From Promicromonospora thailandica (GTDB lineage Bacteria; Actinomycetota; Actinomycetes; Actinomycetales; Cellulomonadaceae), in contig NZ_JAMTCS010000004.1 in NCBI RefSeq assembly GCF_024171955.1, positions 310,001 to 374,000 on the forward strand: 64,000 nt of DNA. The letters run 5' to 3'. Within the stretch, counting starts at the first letter, position 1. Each line of letters starts with the position of its first letter. Below, piece after piece: positions 8,228-16,767 of this stretch. A program made the position numbers and the translations under genes. The notes beneath the pieces are model-generated. The model saw only the letters and a program-made list of their open reading frames with translations, had not been told where the DNA came from and made no database searches.

Positions 8228-9426
8228 CCGCACCGAGCAGTGCGCCGAGCGGCGCGACGACGAGCTCGTCGGGCCCCGCGGCGGAGACGATCCAGATTCC
8301 CGTGGTGGCACCGGCGGCCGCCAAGAAGCCCCGCGCGGGCTGGGCCGACGTCGCCAAGGGCGTGTGCATCCTCCTGGTCGTGCTGTGGCACGTGATCATG
8401 AAGATGTACCTCACGATCGACTGGCACCTGCCGGTGCCGCTGCCCGGGCTGTGGGGTGCGTTCGGCGACATGCTGCTGCCGCTGCGCATGCCCGTCTTCT
8501 TCATGATCTCCGGCATGTTCGCGCTCTCGGCGACGGCGCGGCCCTGGTCGGTCGTCGCGCGGAGCCGGATCGCCCGGTTCTACTACCTGTACCTGCTGTG
8601 GTTCGTGGTGCACACCACGGTGCTGGCGATGGTGCCCGACTTCGACACCCTGGCCGCGCACAGCGCCCTGGACGTGCTCGAGCAGATCACCATCACCCCC
8701 ACGAACCTCTGGTACCTGTTCGCCCTGGCCCTGTACTTCGTGATCGCCAAGGTGACCCGGAAGCTGCCCACGTGGGCGGTGCTGGTGCCCGCGCTGGCGC
8801 TCTCGGCGATCGCCTCGGCGGGCCTGCTGGCCGCGCCGGGCAACCGCGGCCAGCTCTACCAGAACCTGTTCTTCTTCCTGCTCGGCCTGCGGTTCCGGCC
8901 GCTGGTCGAGCGCTGGGCGCAGGTGGCGACCCTGCGGCACGTCGTGGTCGGCGGTGTGGTCTACGGCGCGGCCATGGTCGCGATCCAGGTGCTGGACCTC
9001 AAGTTCGTGTTCGGCGTGTGGCCCGCGGTGTGCCTGCTCGCGGTGGCGCTCGGCGTCGCCGTCGCCGTCCAGCTCGACCGGCTGCGACGCGTCGGGCCGA
9101 TGCTCGCCCGGCTCGGTCAGCAGACGCTGCCGATCTACGTGATCCACATGCCGCTGCTGGCGCTGGTCACCGCCGCGGTCGTGGGGCCGTTCTCCGCGGT
9201 CGGCACGGCGCCCCAGCTCGTGCTGGCGGTGGTGCTGCCCGTCGTGCTCACGGCGCTGCTCGCCAGCGTGTGCCTCACGCTGCACTCGTGGCTCATGAGC
9301 GCGGGCGCGACGTGGCTGTTCGACCTGCCGGCGTTCAGCCGGCGTGCTCGCCGCGGGTCTCCCGCCACCACAGCAGGCTCACCAGCACGGCCAGACCCTG
9401 GCCCAGGTGCCGCCGGTACGTACTGA
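8224..9426 (+). CDS. Acyltransferase family 3 membrane protein
   Basis: This 400-residue polytopic protein has a cytoplasmic N-terminus (about 40 residues, Ala/Ser-rich), then GWADVAKGVCILLVVLWHV with the family His, a FFMISGMFA segment and an RIARFYYLYLLW loop. Several more membrane spans follow, ending with LPIYVIHMPLLALV. Family members O-acylate exported sugars or wall components. The GTG start is coupled to the ddl stop. The last 30 residues are low-complexity and lie over the 3' end of the convergent ATPase gene (92-base overlap). It is a full-motif paralogue of the degenerate protein at 4662-5693. Confidence 0.8.
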   Translation: MTAPSSAPSGATTSSSGPAAETIQIPVVAPAAAKKPRAGWADVAKGVCILLVVLWHVIMKMYLTIDWHLPVPLPGLWGAFGDMLLPLRMPVFFMISGMFALSATARPWSVVARSRIARFYYLYLLWFVVHTTVLAMVPDFDTLAAHSALDVLEQITITPTNLWYLFALALYFVIAKVTRKLPTWAVLVPALALSAIASAGLLAAPGNRGQLYQNLFFFLLGLRFRPLVERWAQVATLRHVVVGGVVYGAAMVAIQVLDLKFVFGVWPAVCLLAVALGVAVAVQLDRLRRVGPMLARLGQQTLPIYVIHMPLLALVTAAVVGPFSAVGTAPQLVLAVVLPVVLTALLASVCLTLHSWLMSAGATWLFDLPAFSRRARRGSPATTAGSPARPDPGPGAAGTY

Positions 9427-10783
9427 ACGGCAGCCCCAGCCGCTCGGCGGCGGCCTCCTGCGTGGGGGCGCCGCCGAGGTAGGTGGCCACCAGGGCCCGG
9501 TGGCTCTTGGCCTCCCGCGGGTCCTGGCTCATCTCGTCCAGCGCCTCCTGCAGCACGTGGCGCAGCGCCGCGACCCGGTCCTTCTCCGGGCGCTCGGCGA
9601 CCATCCGGGTGCGCACCAGGGGGTTCTTGGCCAGCAGGTCGGGGCGCCGCCACGAGCGCAGCGCCTCGCGGACCTCGCTCTCGAAGGCGTCCCGGTCCGG
9701 GGCGGCGACGGGGGCGACGGTGGGCGCCGCGGCCGGGGCTCGCCCGGCGCGCGGCCTCCGGGCGGCCGGACCCGCCGGCGCGACCTCCCGGGCCGCAGCG
9801 CTCGCGCCGTCCGGCGCCGGGCCGCGCCAGCGCCACTCGGTCCCGATCGCCTGGCACACGAAGGGCCGCACGCGCAGCCCGCCGGGCTCCGCCTCGACGA
9901 ACGGCAGGGACCGCAGCCAGCGGAACAGCTCGGTCGGGTCGCCGACGGCGCCCGGCGCGCCGGGCCCCGGGACCAGGCCCGACAACGGCGCCAGCGTCGC
10001 CTCCGTCGCCGGCTGGTTCGCGGCGCACAGCTCCAGCGCGCGGCGGTGCGCGGGCGACGGCAGCTCCCCCACCACGCGGTCGAGCACCACGTGCGCGACG
10101 GCGAGCCGCACGTCGTCGTCGGACGCTCCCGCGCCGAGCGCGTCGGTCGCCACGAGCAGGGCCAGCGGGTTGCCGTCGGCCACGGCCAGCAGCACGTCGT
10201 GCCGGTCCCGCGGCACGGAACGCCGGTCGAGCAGCAGGCGCGCCTCGTCGAGCGACAGGTCGCCCAGCTCGTGCACGCTCAGGAGCTCCTGCCAGCCGGG
10301 GTCGGTGGTCCACTCCAGCCCGGGCGGCCGACGGCCCGCGAGCACCACGACCGTGCCGACGGGCAGCGTCGGCAGCAGCGCCTCGCGCAGGCACGTCTCG
10401 GCCTCGGCCCAGCCGTCGAAGTCGTCGACGAGCAGCACGGGGGGCGCGGCGCCGTCGTCCGCCTCGTGGCCGGGCGGGGCGAGCAGGGCGAGCTCGGCCC
10501 GGAGCAGGTTCAGGGACGACGCCGCGCGGTACGGCCCCGTGCGCACCACGCGGCGGCCCAGGTTCTCGGCCTCGCTCACGAACCGGCGCAGCAGCGCGGT
10601 CTTGCCGGTGCCGCCCGCGCCGTGCACGAACAGGACGGTGGACGCCGCGGCGTCGGCCAGGGCGGCCCGGAACGCGGCGATCTCGGCCGCACGCCCGACG
10701 AAGGCGCGCCGCCTGGCCGCCTCCAGGCGGTGGCCCAGCGCGCGAGCGTGCGTCGTGCTGCCGGACGCGAACATCTCACCCAC
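9335..10783 (-). CDS. STAND-type ATPase with C-terminal helix-turn-helix
   Basis: This 482-residue protein has an AAA/STAND ATPase N-terminus (FVGRAAEIAAF, Walker A HGAGGTGKTALLRR, Walker B PVLLVDDFDGWA), a regulatory middle with an Ala/Pro linker, and a C-terminal helical domain. The tail (SHRALVATYLGG then EAAAERLGLPFSTYRRHL) resembles a sigma-region-4-like DNA-binding helix-turn-helix. It is probably an ATP-dependent transcription regulator or sensor. The GTG at 10783 has AGGAG ten bases upstream; an ATG at 10774 is an alternative. It diverges from the secreted wall enzyme at 10959, a possible target, and overlaps the convergent acyltransferase by 92 bases. Confidence 0.7.
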   Translation of the reverse strand: MGEMFASGSTTHARALGHRLEAARRRAFVGRAAEIAAFRAALADAAASTVLFVHGAGGTGKTALLRRFVSEAENLGRRVVRTGPYRAASSLNLLRAELALLAPPGHEADDGAAPPVLLVDDFDGWAEAETCLREALLPTLPVGTVVVLAGRRPPGLEWTTDPGWQELLSVHELGDLSLDEARLLLDRRSVPRDRHDVLLAVADGNPLALLVATDALGAGASDDDVRLAVAHVVLDRVVGELPSPAHRRALELCAANQPATEATLAPLSGLVPGPGAPGAVGDPTELFRWLRSLPFVEAEPGGLRVRPFVCQAIGTEWRWRGPAPDGASAAAREVAPAGPAARRPRAGRAPAAAPTVAPVAAPDRDAFESEVREALRSWRRPDLLAKNPLVRTRMVAERPEKDRVAALRHVLQEALDEMSQDPREAKSHRALVATYLGGAPTQEAAAERLGLPFSTYRRHLGQGLAVLVSLLWWRETRGEHAG

Positions 10784-10958
10784 GGTCGCCTCGCTCCTCG
10801 CCCCTCCGGTCACGCTGCGCGGACAAGGATTCTCGTCCCGGCGGCCCGGCGCCACCAAAGTAGCGCCTCTGCCGAATCGTGACCCTGGAGCACTGGCCGT
10901 TCCGGCCGGACGGCGGATACTGCGAGAAGGGGGCCGAACCGTCTCCTGGAGGTGCGCC

Positions 10959-12302
10959 ATGGTCCACCACGTCGTCCGGCACATCGTGCGTGGCCTGGCC
11001 GCCGCCGGCGGCGCCGTCGCCCTCGCGTTCACCGGCACCGTGCTCACCGGAACCGCCGGGCCCGCCGCCGAGCTGGAGACGCCGGTCGTGTACCCGTCCG
11101 GGTCGTCGGTCACGCGGGCGGACCGCCTCGGCTTCGACGCGTGCACCGCGCCGTCGCTCGCGGCGCTGCGAGCGTGGAAGGGCAGGTCGCCCTACACGGC
11201 CGTGAACATCTACTTCGGCGGCAACAACCGCGGGTGCGCCCAGCCGAACCTCACCGCGTCCTGGGTGCGCGACGCCACGGCGGCCGGCTGGCGCCTGCTG
11301 CCCACCTACTTCGGGTACCAGCCGTACTGCATGTTCGGCGACAAGGAACACCGTTACAACGCGACGAACGCCACGGTGCTCGGCACCTCGGACGGCACGG
11401 ACGCCGTGGCGCGGGCCAAGGCCCTGGGCCTGCTGCCGGGCAGCGCGCTGTACGCCGACGTCGAGCACTACGACCGCACGGTCACCTCGTGCCGCACCGC
11501 GGTGCGGCGCTACGTCTCGGCCTGGACCAAGAAGCTGCACGCCTCCGGCTACCTGGCGGGCGTGTACGTGCACCAGGACTCCGGGCTGCGTGACCTGTCG
11601 AGCAGCTACACCTCGACCTCCTACGCCCGGCCGGACGCCGTCTGGATGGCGCGGTGGGACGGCAACCAGGCGCTGACCGGCTGGCCGACGGCGCCGAACT
11701 GGCAGTGGTCGCTCAGCCAGCGCGCCAAGCAGTACCGCGGTGACCACGACGAGACCTGGGGCGGGGTGACCCTCAACATCGACTCCGACCGCCTCAAGGC
11801 GCCCGTTGCCACCGTCGCGCGCACCTACCGGGTGACGAGTCCCGACGCGCTCAACGCCCGCAGCGGACCCGGCACCTCCTACTCCGTGGTGCGCTCCTAC
11901 GCCCCGGGCGCGGCGCTCCCCGCGGTGTGCCAGGGCCTGGGGCAGCGCGTGGGCACCACCGCGGTCTGGGACCGGCTCACCACCGGGGCGTGGGTGAGCG
12001 ACTACTACGTGTCCACGCCGTCGAGCACCGGGTTCTCCCCGGCCCTGCCTCGGTGCACGTACCCGGGGCAGGTGACCACCGACTCGCTCAACGCCCGCAC
12101 CGGCCCGGGCGTGTCCTACCCGACCACCGGCAGCCCGCTGCGGCGCGGTGCCCTGGCGCCGGTGATGTGCCAGAAGGCGGGCAGCCGGGTGGGCACCACC
12201 GCGGTGTGGAACAGGCTGAGCGACGGGCGGTGGGTCACGGACTACTACGTGTCCAACCGGTCGAGCACCACGTGGAGCGCGCCGGTGCCGCGCTGCCCCT
12301 GA
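10959..12302 (+). CDS. Secreted DUF1906 glycoside-hydrolase-like protein with two SH3 domains
   Basis: This 447-residue exported protein has a Sec-type signal peptide (basic MVHHVVRHIVRG, hydrophobic core, cut near residue 30). A DUF1906 (Rv2525c-like) TIM-barrel domain follows at about 45-285, with GFDACTAPSLAAL, YFGGNNRGCAQPNLTASW and ADVEHYD visible. Two bacterial SH3 repeats, at about 295-365 and 370-445, both contain LNAR(S/T)GPGxSY and end WVxDYYVS. The fold is related to GH25 lysozymes and SH3 domains bind peptidoglycan, so a wall hydrolase or wall-binding role is likely. CTGGAGG precedes the ATG at 10959. Confidence 0.85.
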   Translation: MVHHVVRHIVRGLAAAGGAVALAFTGTVLTGTAGPAAELETPVVYPSGSSVTRADRLGFDACTAPSLAALRAWKGRSPYTAVNIYFGGNNRGCAQPNLTASWVRDATAAGWRLLPTYFGYQPYCMFGDKEHRYNATNATVLGTSDGTDAVARAKALGLLPGSALYADVEHYDRTVTSCRTAVRRYVSAWTKKLHASGYLAGVYVHQDSGLRDLSSSYTSTSYARPDAVWMARWDGNQALTGWPTAPNWQWSLSQRAKQYRGDHDETWGGVTLNIDSDRLKAPVATVARTYRVTSPDALNARSGPGTSYSVVRSYAPGAALPAVCQGLGQRVGTTAVWDRLTTGAWVSDYYVSTPSSTGFSPALPRCTYPGQVTTDSLNARTGPGVSYPTTGSPLRRGALAPVMCQKAGSRVGTTAVWNRLSDGRWVTDYYVSNRSSTTWSAPVPRCP

Positions 12303-12325
12303 GGGCAACGCCGCACCGGCCCGGC

Positions 12326-13513
12326 TCACGCCGACGCGAGCGCCTCGGTCGGGGGCAGCCGCGCCGCCCGGACCGCCGGGTACAGGCCCGCGACGACGCC
12401 GACCACCACGGCCCCGGCCAGGCCCAGCCCGGCCGCGGCGGGTGGCAGCACCACCGGCCAGCCGCGCGCGAGCACGTAGACGACGGTCCCCGCGGCGCCG
12501 AGCAGCACGCCCAGGAACCCGCCGGCCCCGGAGAGCAGCACCGCCTCGGTGAGGAACTGTGCGCGCACGTGCCCGCGGGTGGCCCCGAGCGACCGGCGCA
12601 GACCGATCTCGCCGCGCCGCTCCAGCACCGAGACGATCATCGTGTTGGCCACGCCGATGCCGCCCACCAGCAGCGCCACCCCGGCCAGCCCCACGAACAG
12701 CCCCGAGAACGTGGTCTCGGTCTGGCGCTTGGCGAGCAGCGCGTCCGACGGCCGGCTCACCGCCACCAGGCCCGGCAGCTCCGGGCTCACCGTGGCGGGC
12801 AGCACCGCCCGGACGTCCTCGATCGCGTTCTCGCGCGCCGTCACGTACAGCACGCTGGGCCGCCCGTCGAAGCCCAGGTACTGCTCCGCGGCGGGCCAGC
12901 CCACGAGCGCCGCCTGGTCGATCGCGGGCACCAGCCGGGCCGGCTCCAGCACCCCGACCACGGCGAACCACCGGTCACCGATGAGCACCTGGGGGCCCGG
13001 GCCGTCGTCGGGCAGGCGGGTGATGCCGAGCCAGCGCGCGGCCTGTGCGCCCAGCACCACCGTGGGGAAGCCGTCCACGGCGGCGTCGAGGTAGCGGCCG
13101 TCGGCGAGCTCGGCGTCGACGGTGCCCAGCAGGTCGTCGCGCGCCGCGAGCACGGCCACGCCCACGCCGGACGACTCGTCGGCCACGTCGGAGCGGCGCA
13201 CCGAGGCCTGCGTGTTCGCCACGGCGCTCACTCCCGTCACCGGCCCCACCCGGCCCGCCATGGCGACGGACTCGGCGGGGAAGGTCGCGACGTCGTCGCT
13301 CTGCGCGGGGCGGGCCGAGACCTCCAGCAGGTCGGTGCCGAGCCGGGACAGCTCGGCGAGCAGCGCCTGCTGCCCCGAGGCGGGGATCCCGGTCACGGCG
13401 ACGAGCGTCGCCACGCCGATCGCGATGCCCAGCACGGACAGCGCGGCGCGGGTCAGCCGGGCGGTGACCCCGCCCACGGCGATGCGGAGCAGGTCGAGCA
13501 GGGAGATCCTCAC
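12326..13513 (-). CDS. ABC transporter permease, MacB/FtsX type
   Basis: This 395-residue permease has one N-terminal membrane helix (after DLLRIAVGGVTARLTRAAL), a large extracytoplasmic MacB-like domain and three C-terminal helices (FVGLAGVALLVGGIGVANTM onward, ending in EALASA). FtsX/MacB-type permeases move peptides, lipids or antibiotics from the periplasmic side by mechanotransmission. The GTG start overlaps the ATPase stop (GTGA), so it is the last gene of the lipoprotein, adaptor, ATPase, permease operon next to a two-component system. Confidence 0.9.
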   Translation of the reverse strand: MRISLLDLLRIAVGGVTARLTRAALSVLGIAIGVATLVAVTGIPASGQQALLAELSRLGTDLLEVSARPAQSDDVATFPAESVAMAGRVGPVTGVSAVANTQASVRRSDVADESSGVGVAVLAARDDLLGTVDAELADGRYLDAAVDGFPTVVLGAQAARWLGITRLPDDGPGPQVLIGDRWFAVVGVLEPARLVPAIDQAALVGWPAAEQYLGFDGRPSVLYVTARENAIEDVRAVLPATVSPELPGLVAVSRPSDALLAKRQTETTFSGLFVGLAGVALLVGGIGVANTMIVSVLERRGEIGLRRSLGATRGHVRAQFLTEAVLLSGAGGFLGVLLGAAGTVVYVLARGWPVVLPPAAAGLGLAGAVVVGVVAGLYPAVRAARLPPTEALASA

Positions 13514-14229
13514 CGGTCCGCCTCCTTCGCGCCACCGACGGCGACCGCGCGCTCGTCGGCCACCACCCGGCCGTCGCGGAGCGTGACCCGCCGGGGCAGG
13601 GACGCGGCCAGCTCCTGGTCGTGCGTGATGACGACGATGGTCACGCCGGTCGCGTTGAGCGCGCGGAACAGGTCGACGACGGCGGCCCCGGTCACCGAGT
13701 CCAGCGCGCCCGTCGGCTCGTCGGCCAGCACCACGGCCGGCGACGTGACCAGCGCGCGGGCGATGCCCACCCGCTGGCGCTCCCCGCCCGAGAGCTGGTG
13801 CGGCAGGTGCCCGGCACGGTGCGCGAGCCCCACCCGGTCCAGTGCCTCCAGCGCGAGGGTCTCGCGGCGGCGCCGCGGCACCCCGGCGTACAGCAGGCCG
13901 GTCTCGACGTTGCGCACGGCGGCCTGCCGGTCGGCCAGGTGCGACTGCTGGAAGACGAACCCGATGCGCCGGGCCCGCAGCACGGACAGGGCGCGGTCGC
14001 CGAGGGTGTCGACCCGCTCCCCCGCCACCCGCACGGTGCCGCTGGTCGGCCGGTCGAGCGTGCCCATGAGGTGCAGCAGCGTCGACTTCCCGGAGCCGGA
14101 GGCACCGACCACGGCCAGCAGGTCGCCGTCGGCCACGGTGAGGGACACGTCGTCGAGGGCGGTCACGCCGCCGTCGTACGTCTTGGTGACGTGGTCGAGC
14201 TCGACGACGCCGCCGGTCGGCTCGCTCAT
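13510..14229 (-). CDS. ABC transporter ATP-binding protein, MacB/LolD type
   Basis: This is a 239-residue ABC ATPase with all motifs: Walker A VGASGSGKST, Q-loop FVFQQSHL, signature LSGGERQR, Walker B VVLADEP, D-loop TGALD and switch His in VVITHD. Length and sequence match the MacB/LolD exporter class. It starts ATGA-coupled to the adaptor gene and ends GTGA-coupled to the permease, which together form one transporter. Confidence 0.95.
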   Translation of the reverse strand: MSEPTGGVVELDHVTKTYDGGVTALDDVSLTVADGDLLAVVGASGSGKSTLLHLMGTLDRPTSGTVRVAGERVDTLGDRALSVLRARRIGFVFQQSHLADRQAAVRNVETGLLYAGVPRRRRETLALEALDRVGLAHRAGHLPHQLSGGERQRVGIARALVTSPAVVLADEPTGALDSVTGAAVVDLFRALNATGVTIVVITHDQELAASLPRRVTLRDGRVVADERAVAVGGAKEADR

Positions 14230-15281
14230 GGCGCGTCCACCACCGTCAGCCCGTCGGTGACGCCGTCGCCCGAGACCTCCACGAGCCCGTCGGCGAACAG
14301 GCCGGTCTTCACGCGCAGCAGCGTGCCGTCCGGCAGCTCCACGCCGTACCCGCCGCCGGCCAGGGCCAGCAGCGCGCTGACGGGGACGGCCAGCACGTCC
14401 TCGTGTGTCGTGCCCGCGAAGGCGACGCGCACGGCGTCCGACGTCGCGCCGTCGAACGCGCCGGGCTCGTCCGCGGCGATGACGGCGACGGACTTCTGCG
14501 CGCCGTCGTCGCCCTGCTGGGTGCCCACGGACGCGACCTCGCCGGGTACGGCCGTGCCGTCGGCGAGCATGACGGTCACGGCCGCGCCCACGGGGTGCGC
14601 GGCGCCCTGGACCGCGTCGAGCTGCACGGACACGGTGCGCGCGGTCGAGGTGACCGTCATCAGGTCGGCGTCGGCGGGGTCGCCGAGCGCGGCGGACACG
14701 GACTCGACGCGCACGGCCGTGGGCAGCACGACGGCGGACGCCGGGTCGAGCTCGCCGGTCGGCTCGAGGCCCACGTCGTCCTGCCACTGCCGCACCGCCT
14801 CCCCGAGCGCCGGCGTGTAGGCGGGGTCCTGCCGCGTGCCGACGTAGTAGCCGAGCGCGTCGAGGTTCTTCTTGAGCACGGCCACGTCGTTGCCGGTGAG
14901 GTAGGCCTCCCCGGCCTTCTTCGGCACGGCGAGCTTCCGGAAGAAGGGCGTGCCGCCGGTCAGCAGCGTGACGGGCTCGTCGTCGGCGCGGTAGAGCTGC
15001 TCGCCCCGGCGGACGACGGCGCCCGGCGCGGGCAGCGCGGTGACGGTGCCGCCGCCGCGGCCGGTCACGGTCTGCGGCACGCCGAACCCGAGGGTGCCGG
15101 GCACGAGCTGCCGGTCGGTGAGGTCGACGCGCTGCACCGTCGTGGTGGGCCCGGTCGAGGGGGTCGCCTCGGGGTCGGCGTCGGCGGTGCCGGAGCGGAA
15201 CCAGAGCAGGCCGGCCGTGGCCAGCGCGACGACCAGCACCCCGGTGACGCCGGCCGCGAGCGCCGTGCGGCGGCGGCTCAC
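14226..15281 (-). CDS. Periplasmic adaptor with peptidoglycan-binding domain (efflux)
   Basis: This 351-residue membrane-anchored adaptor has one N-terminal transmembrane helix (RRTALAAGVTGVLVVALATA) and HlyD/RND-adaptor-like beta segments. Inserted near residues 130-180 is a peptidoglycan-binding-1 domain (DVAVLKKNLDALGYY, then LGEAVRQWQDDVG). Such adaptors accompany MacB-type ABC exporters in actinobacteria, extending the pump through the wall. The GTG start overlaps the lipoprotein stop (GTGA) and its stop overlaps the ATPase start (ATGA). Confidence 0.85.
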   Translation of the reverse strand: MSRRRTALAAGVTGVLVVALATAGLLWFRSGTADADPEATPSTGPTTTVQRVDLTDRQLVPGTLGFGVPQTVTGRGGGTVTALPAPGAVVRRGEQLYRADDEPVTLLTGGTPFFRKLAVPKKAGEAYLTGNDVAVLKKNLDALGYYVGTRQDPAYTPALGEAVRQWQDDVGLEPTGELDPASAVVLPTAVRVESVSAALGDPADADLMTVTSTARTVSVQLDAVQGAAHPVGAAVTVMLADGTAVPGEVASVGTQQGDDGAQKSVAVIAADEPGAFDGATSDAVRVAFAGTTHEDVLAVPVSALLALAGGGYGVELPDGTLLRVKTGLFADGLVEVSGDGVTDGLTVVDAP

Positions 15282-15958
15282 CGGTCGCCGCCGAACGCCG
15301 CGAGCATGCAGTCCTCCTCGATGACGTCGGCGTCGTCGGGCAGCACGACGTCGCTGTCGTCGTACGTCCAGGACGGGAGGGTGGGGTCGCCCGAGTCCTT
15401 GGTGAGGTGCACGGGCATGCCCTTCTCCTGCATGCAGGTGACCCAGGCGACGAAGTCGTCGTGGTAGTCGGGGTTGATGTCCGGGTCGAGCTCCGGGGGC
15501 TGGAGCGGCAGCAGGTCGGCGCACGCGGTGGTGGCCTCCTCGGGCACGGGCTGGAGCACCACGATCGCCTCGCGTCCGCCGGTGGCCGCGGCGACGCCGG
15601 CCTGCCTGCCGTCGTTGACCTGGGCGCCGTTGTCGAGCAGGCACTGGTCGTAGGTGGTCCAGAGGGCGGCCTCGCGTTCCGGGGAGTCGTCCATGCGGAG
15701 CTGGGGGCGGCCGGTGGGCGTGGCGTCGTCGGCCGGTGGCTGGTCGCTCGTGTCGTCGCCGCTCGTGTCGTCGTCGCCCGTATCGCCGCCGGTGCCGGTC
15801 TCCGTGCCGTCGTCCGTGCTGTCCGGGACGGAGGCGACGGGCGGGTCGGCCGCCGTGTCCTGCGTGGTACCGCACGCGGTCAGGGTGCCCACGAGGAGCA
15901 GGGCGGCCGCGAGGAGCGCGGCCCGGCGCGGGGTGGCTGTGGTGGTGGGGTCGGTCAT
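15278..15958 (-). CDS. Putative lipoprotein of the exporter operon
   Basis: This 226-residue protein has a lipobox (LVGTLTAC, Cys29), an Asp/Thr/Ser-rich linker at about 33-75, and a folded C-terminal domain of unknown type with four Cys (DQCL, TACAD, WVTCM, EEDCM) that could form disulfides. It is the first gene of the ABC exporter operon. The minus strand reads TAGCGT, seven bases, then ATG, so its mRNA is probably leaderless. It could be a substrate-binding or sensing lipoprotein for the pump; this is inference. Confidence 0.75.
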   Translation of the reverse strand: MTDPTTTATPRRAALLAAALLLVGTLTACGTTQDTAADPPVASVPDSTDDGTETGTGGDTGDDDTSGDDTSDQPPADDATPTGRPQLRMDDSPEREAALWTTYDQCLLDNGAQVNDGRQAGVAAATGGREAIVVLQPVPEEATTACADLLPLQPPELDPDINPDYHDDFVAWVTCMQEKGMPVHLTKDSGDPTLPSWTYDDSDVVLPDDADVIEEDCMLAAFGGDR

Positions 15959-16059
15959 GCCGCCGACGCTAGGGACGGCATGTCAGGAACCTGTCAGGAT
16001 CTGGTCGGGGGCCCGTCAGACCCGCGGTTCCGGGCCCGCGGCTTCCTATGCTGGCTCGC
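15959..16059. promoter_or_regulatory. Divergent promoters with TGTCAGGA direct repeats
   Basis: The region lies between the exporter operon and the OmpR-type regulator. TGTCAGGA occurs at 15981-15988 and 15992-15999, start points 11 bases apart, with a partial third copy (CCGTCAGAC) at 16013-16021. Tandem repeats about one helical turn apart are typical of OmpR-family binding. Leaderless -10 hexamers flank them: TAGCGT for the minus gene (15971-15966) and TATGCT for the plus gene (16047-16052), each seven bases from the start codon. Confidence 0.6.
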
Positions 16060-16767
16060 ATGGCACGACTGGTCATCGCGGAGGACGACCCCAAGCAGGC
16101 CGAGCTGGTGCAGCTCTACGCCCGCAACGACGGGCACGACACGACGGTGGTCGGCGACGGCCGGGGTGCCCTGGAGCAGGTGCGGCGCGAGGCGCCCGAC
16201 CTGCTGGTGCTCGACGTGATGCTGCCGCGCGTCAGCGGCCTCGACGTCGCCCGGATCCTGCGCGCGGAACGCGACCCGCTGCTGGCGCGGCTGCCCATCC
16301 TCATGCTCACAGCCCGGTCCGCGGAGGACGACCTGCTGCTGGGCCTCGACCTCGGCGCCGACGACTACGTGACCAAGCCGTACAGCCCGCGCGAGCTCAT
16401 GGGCCGGGTGCGCGCGCTGCTGCGCCGGTCGCGCCCGGCAGCCGGTCCGGCGGACGACGGCGCGCTCGTCGTCGGCGCCCTGCGCGTGGACCCGGTGCGG
16501 CACGAGGTGCACGTGGGTGACGTCGCGGTGCGGCTGACGCCCGGCGAGTTCGCGCTGCTGGCCCTGCTGGCCGCCGAGCCGGGGCGCGCGTTCACGCGCG
16601 AGAGCCTGGTGACCGACCTGTACGGCACGGCCCGGTACGTCTCGCGCCGCACGGTGGACACCCACGTGGTGAACCTGCGCCGCAAGCTCGCCGCGGCGGG
16701 GCCCGCCCCCGAGCTCGTCACGGTCTACGGCGTGGGCTACAAGCTCGCCGAGCGGACGGCGTCCTGA
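16060..16767 (+). CDS. OmpR/PhoB-family response regulator
   Basis: This 235-residue regulator has a receiver domain (acidic EDD, phospho-acceptor Asp52 in LLVLDVMLP, Thr in MLTAR, Lys in DYVTKPYSP). A winged-helix output domain follows (RLTPGEFALLALLAAEPGRAF to VDTHVVNLRRKL). I chose the ATG at 16060 because TATGCT lies seven bases upstream, the leaderless spacing seen elsewhere in this window. An upstream ATG at 16048 lies inside that hexamer. The stop overlaps the kinase start (TGATG). The target is probably the divergent ABC exporter operon. Confidence 0.93.
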   Translation: MARLVIAEDDPKQAELVQLYARNDGHDTTVVGDGRGALEQVRREAPDLLVLDVMLPRVSGLDVARILRAERDPLLARLPILMLTARSAEDDLLLGLDLGADDYVTKPYSPRELMGRVRALLRRSRPAAGPADDGALVVGALRVDPVRHEVHVGDVAVRLTPGEFALLALLAAEPGRAFTRESLVTDLYGTARYVSRRTVDTHVVNLRRKLAAAGPAPELVTVYGVGYKLAERTAS

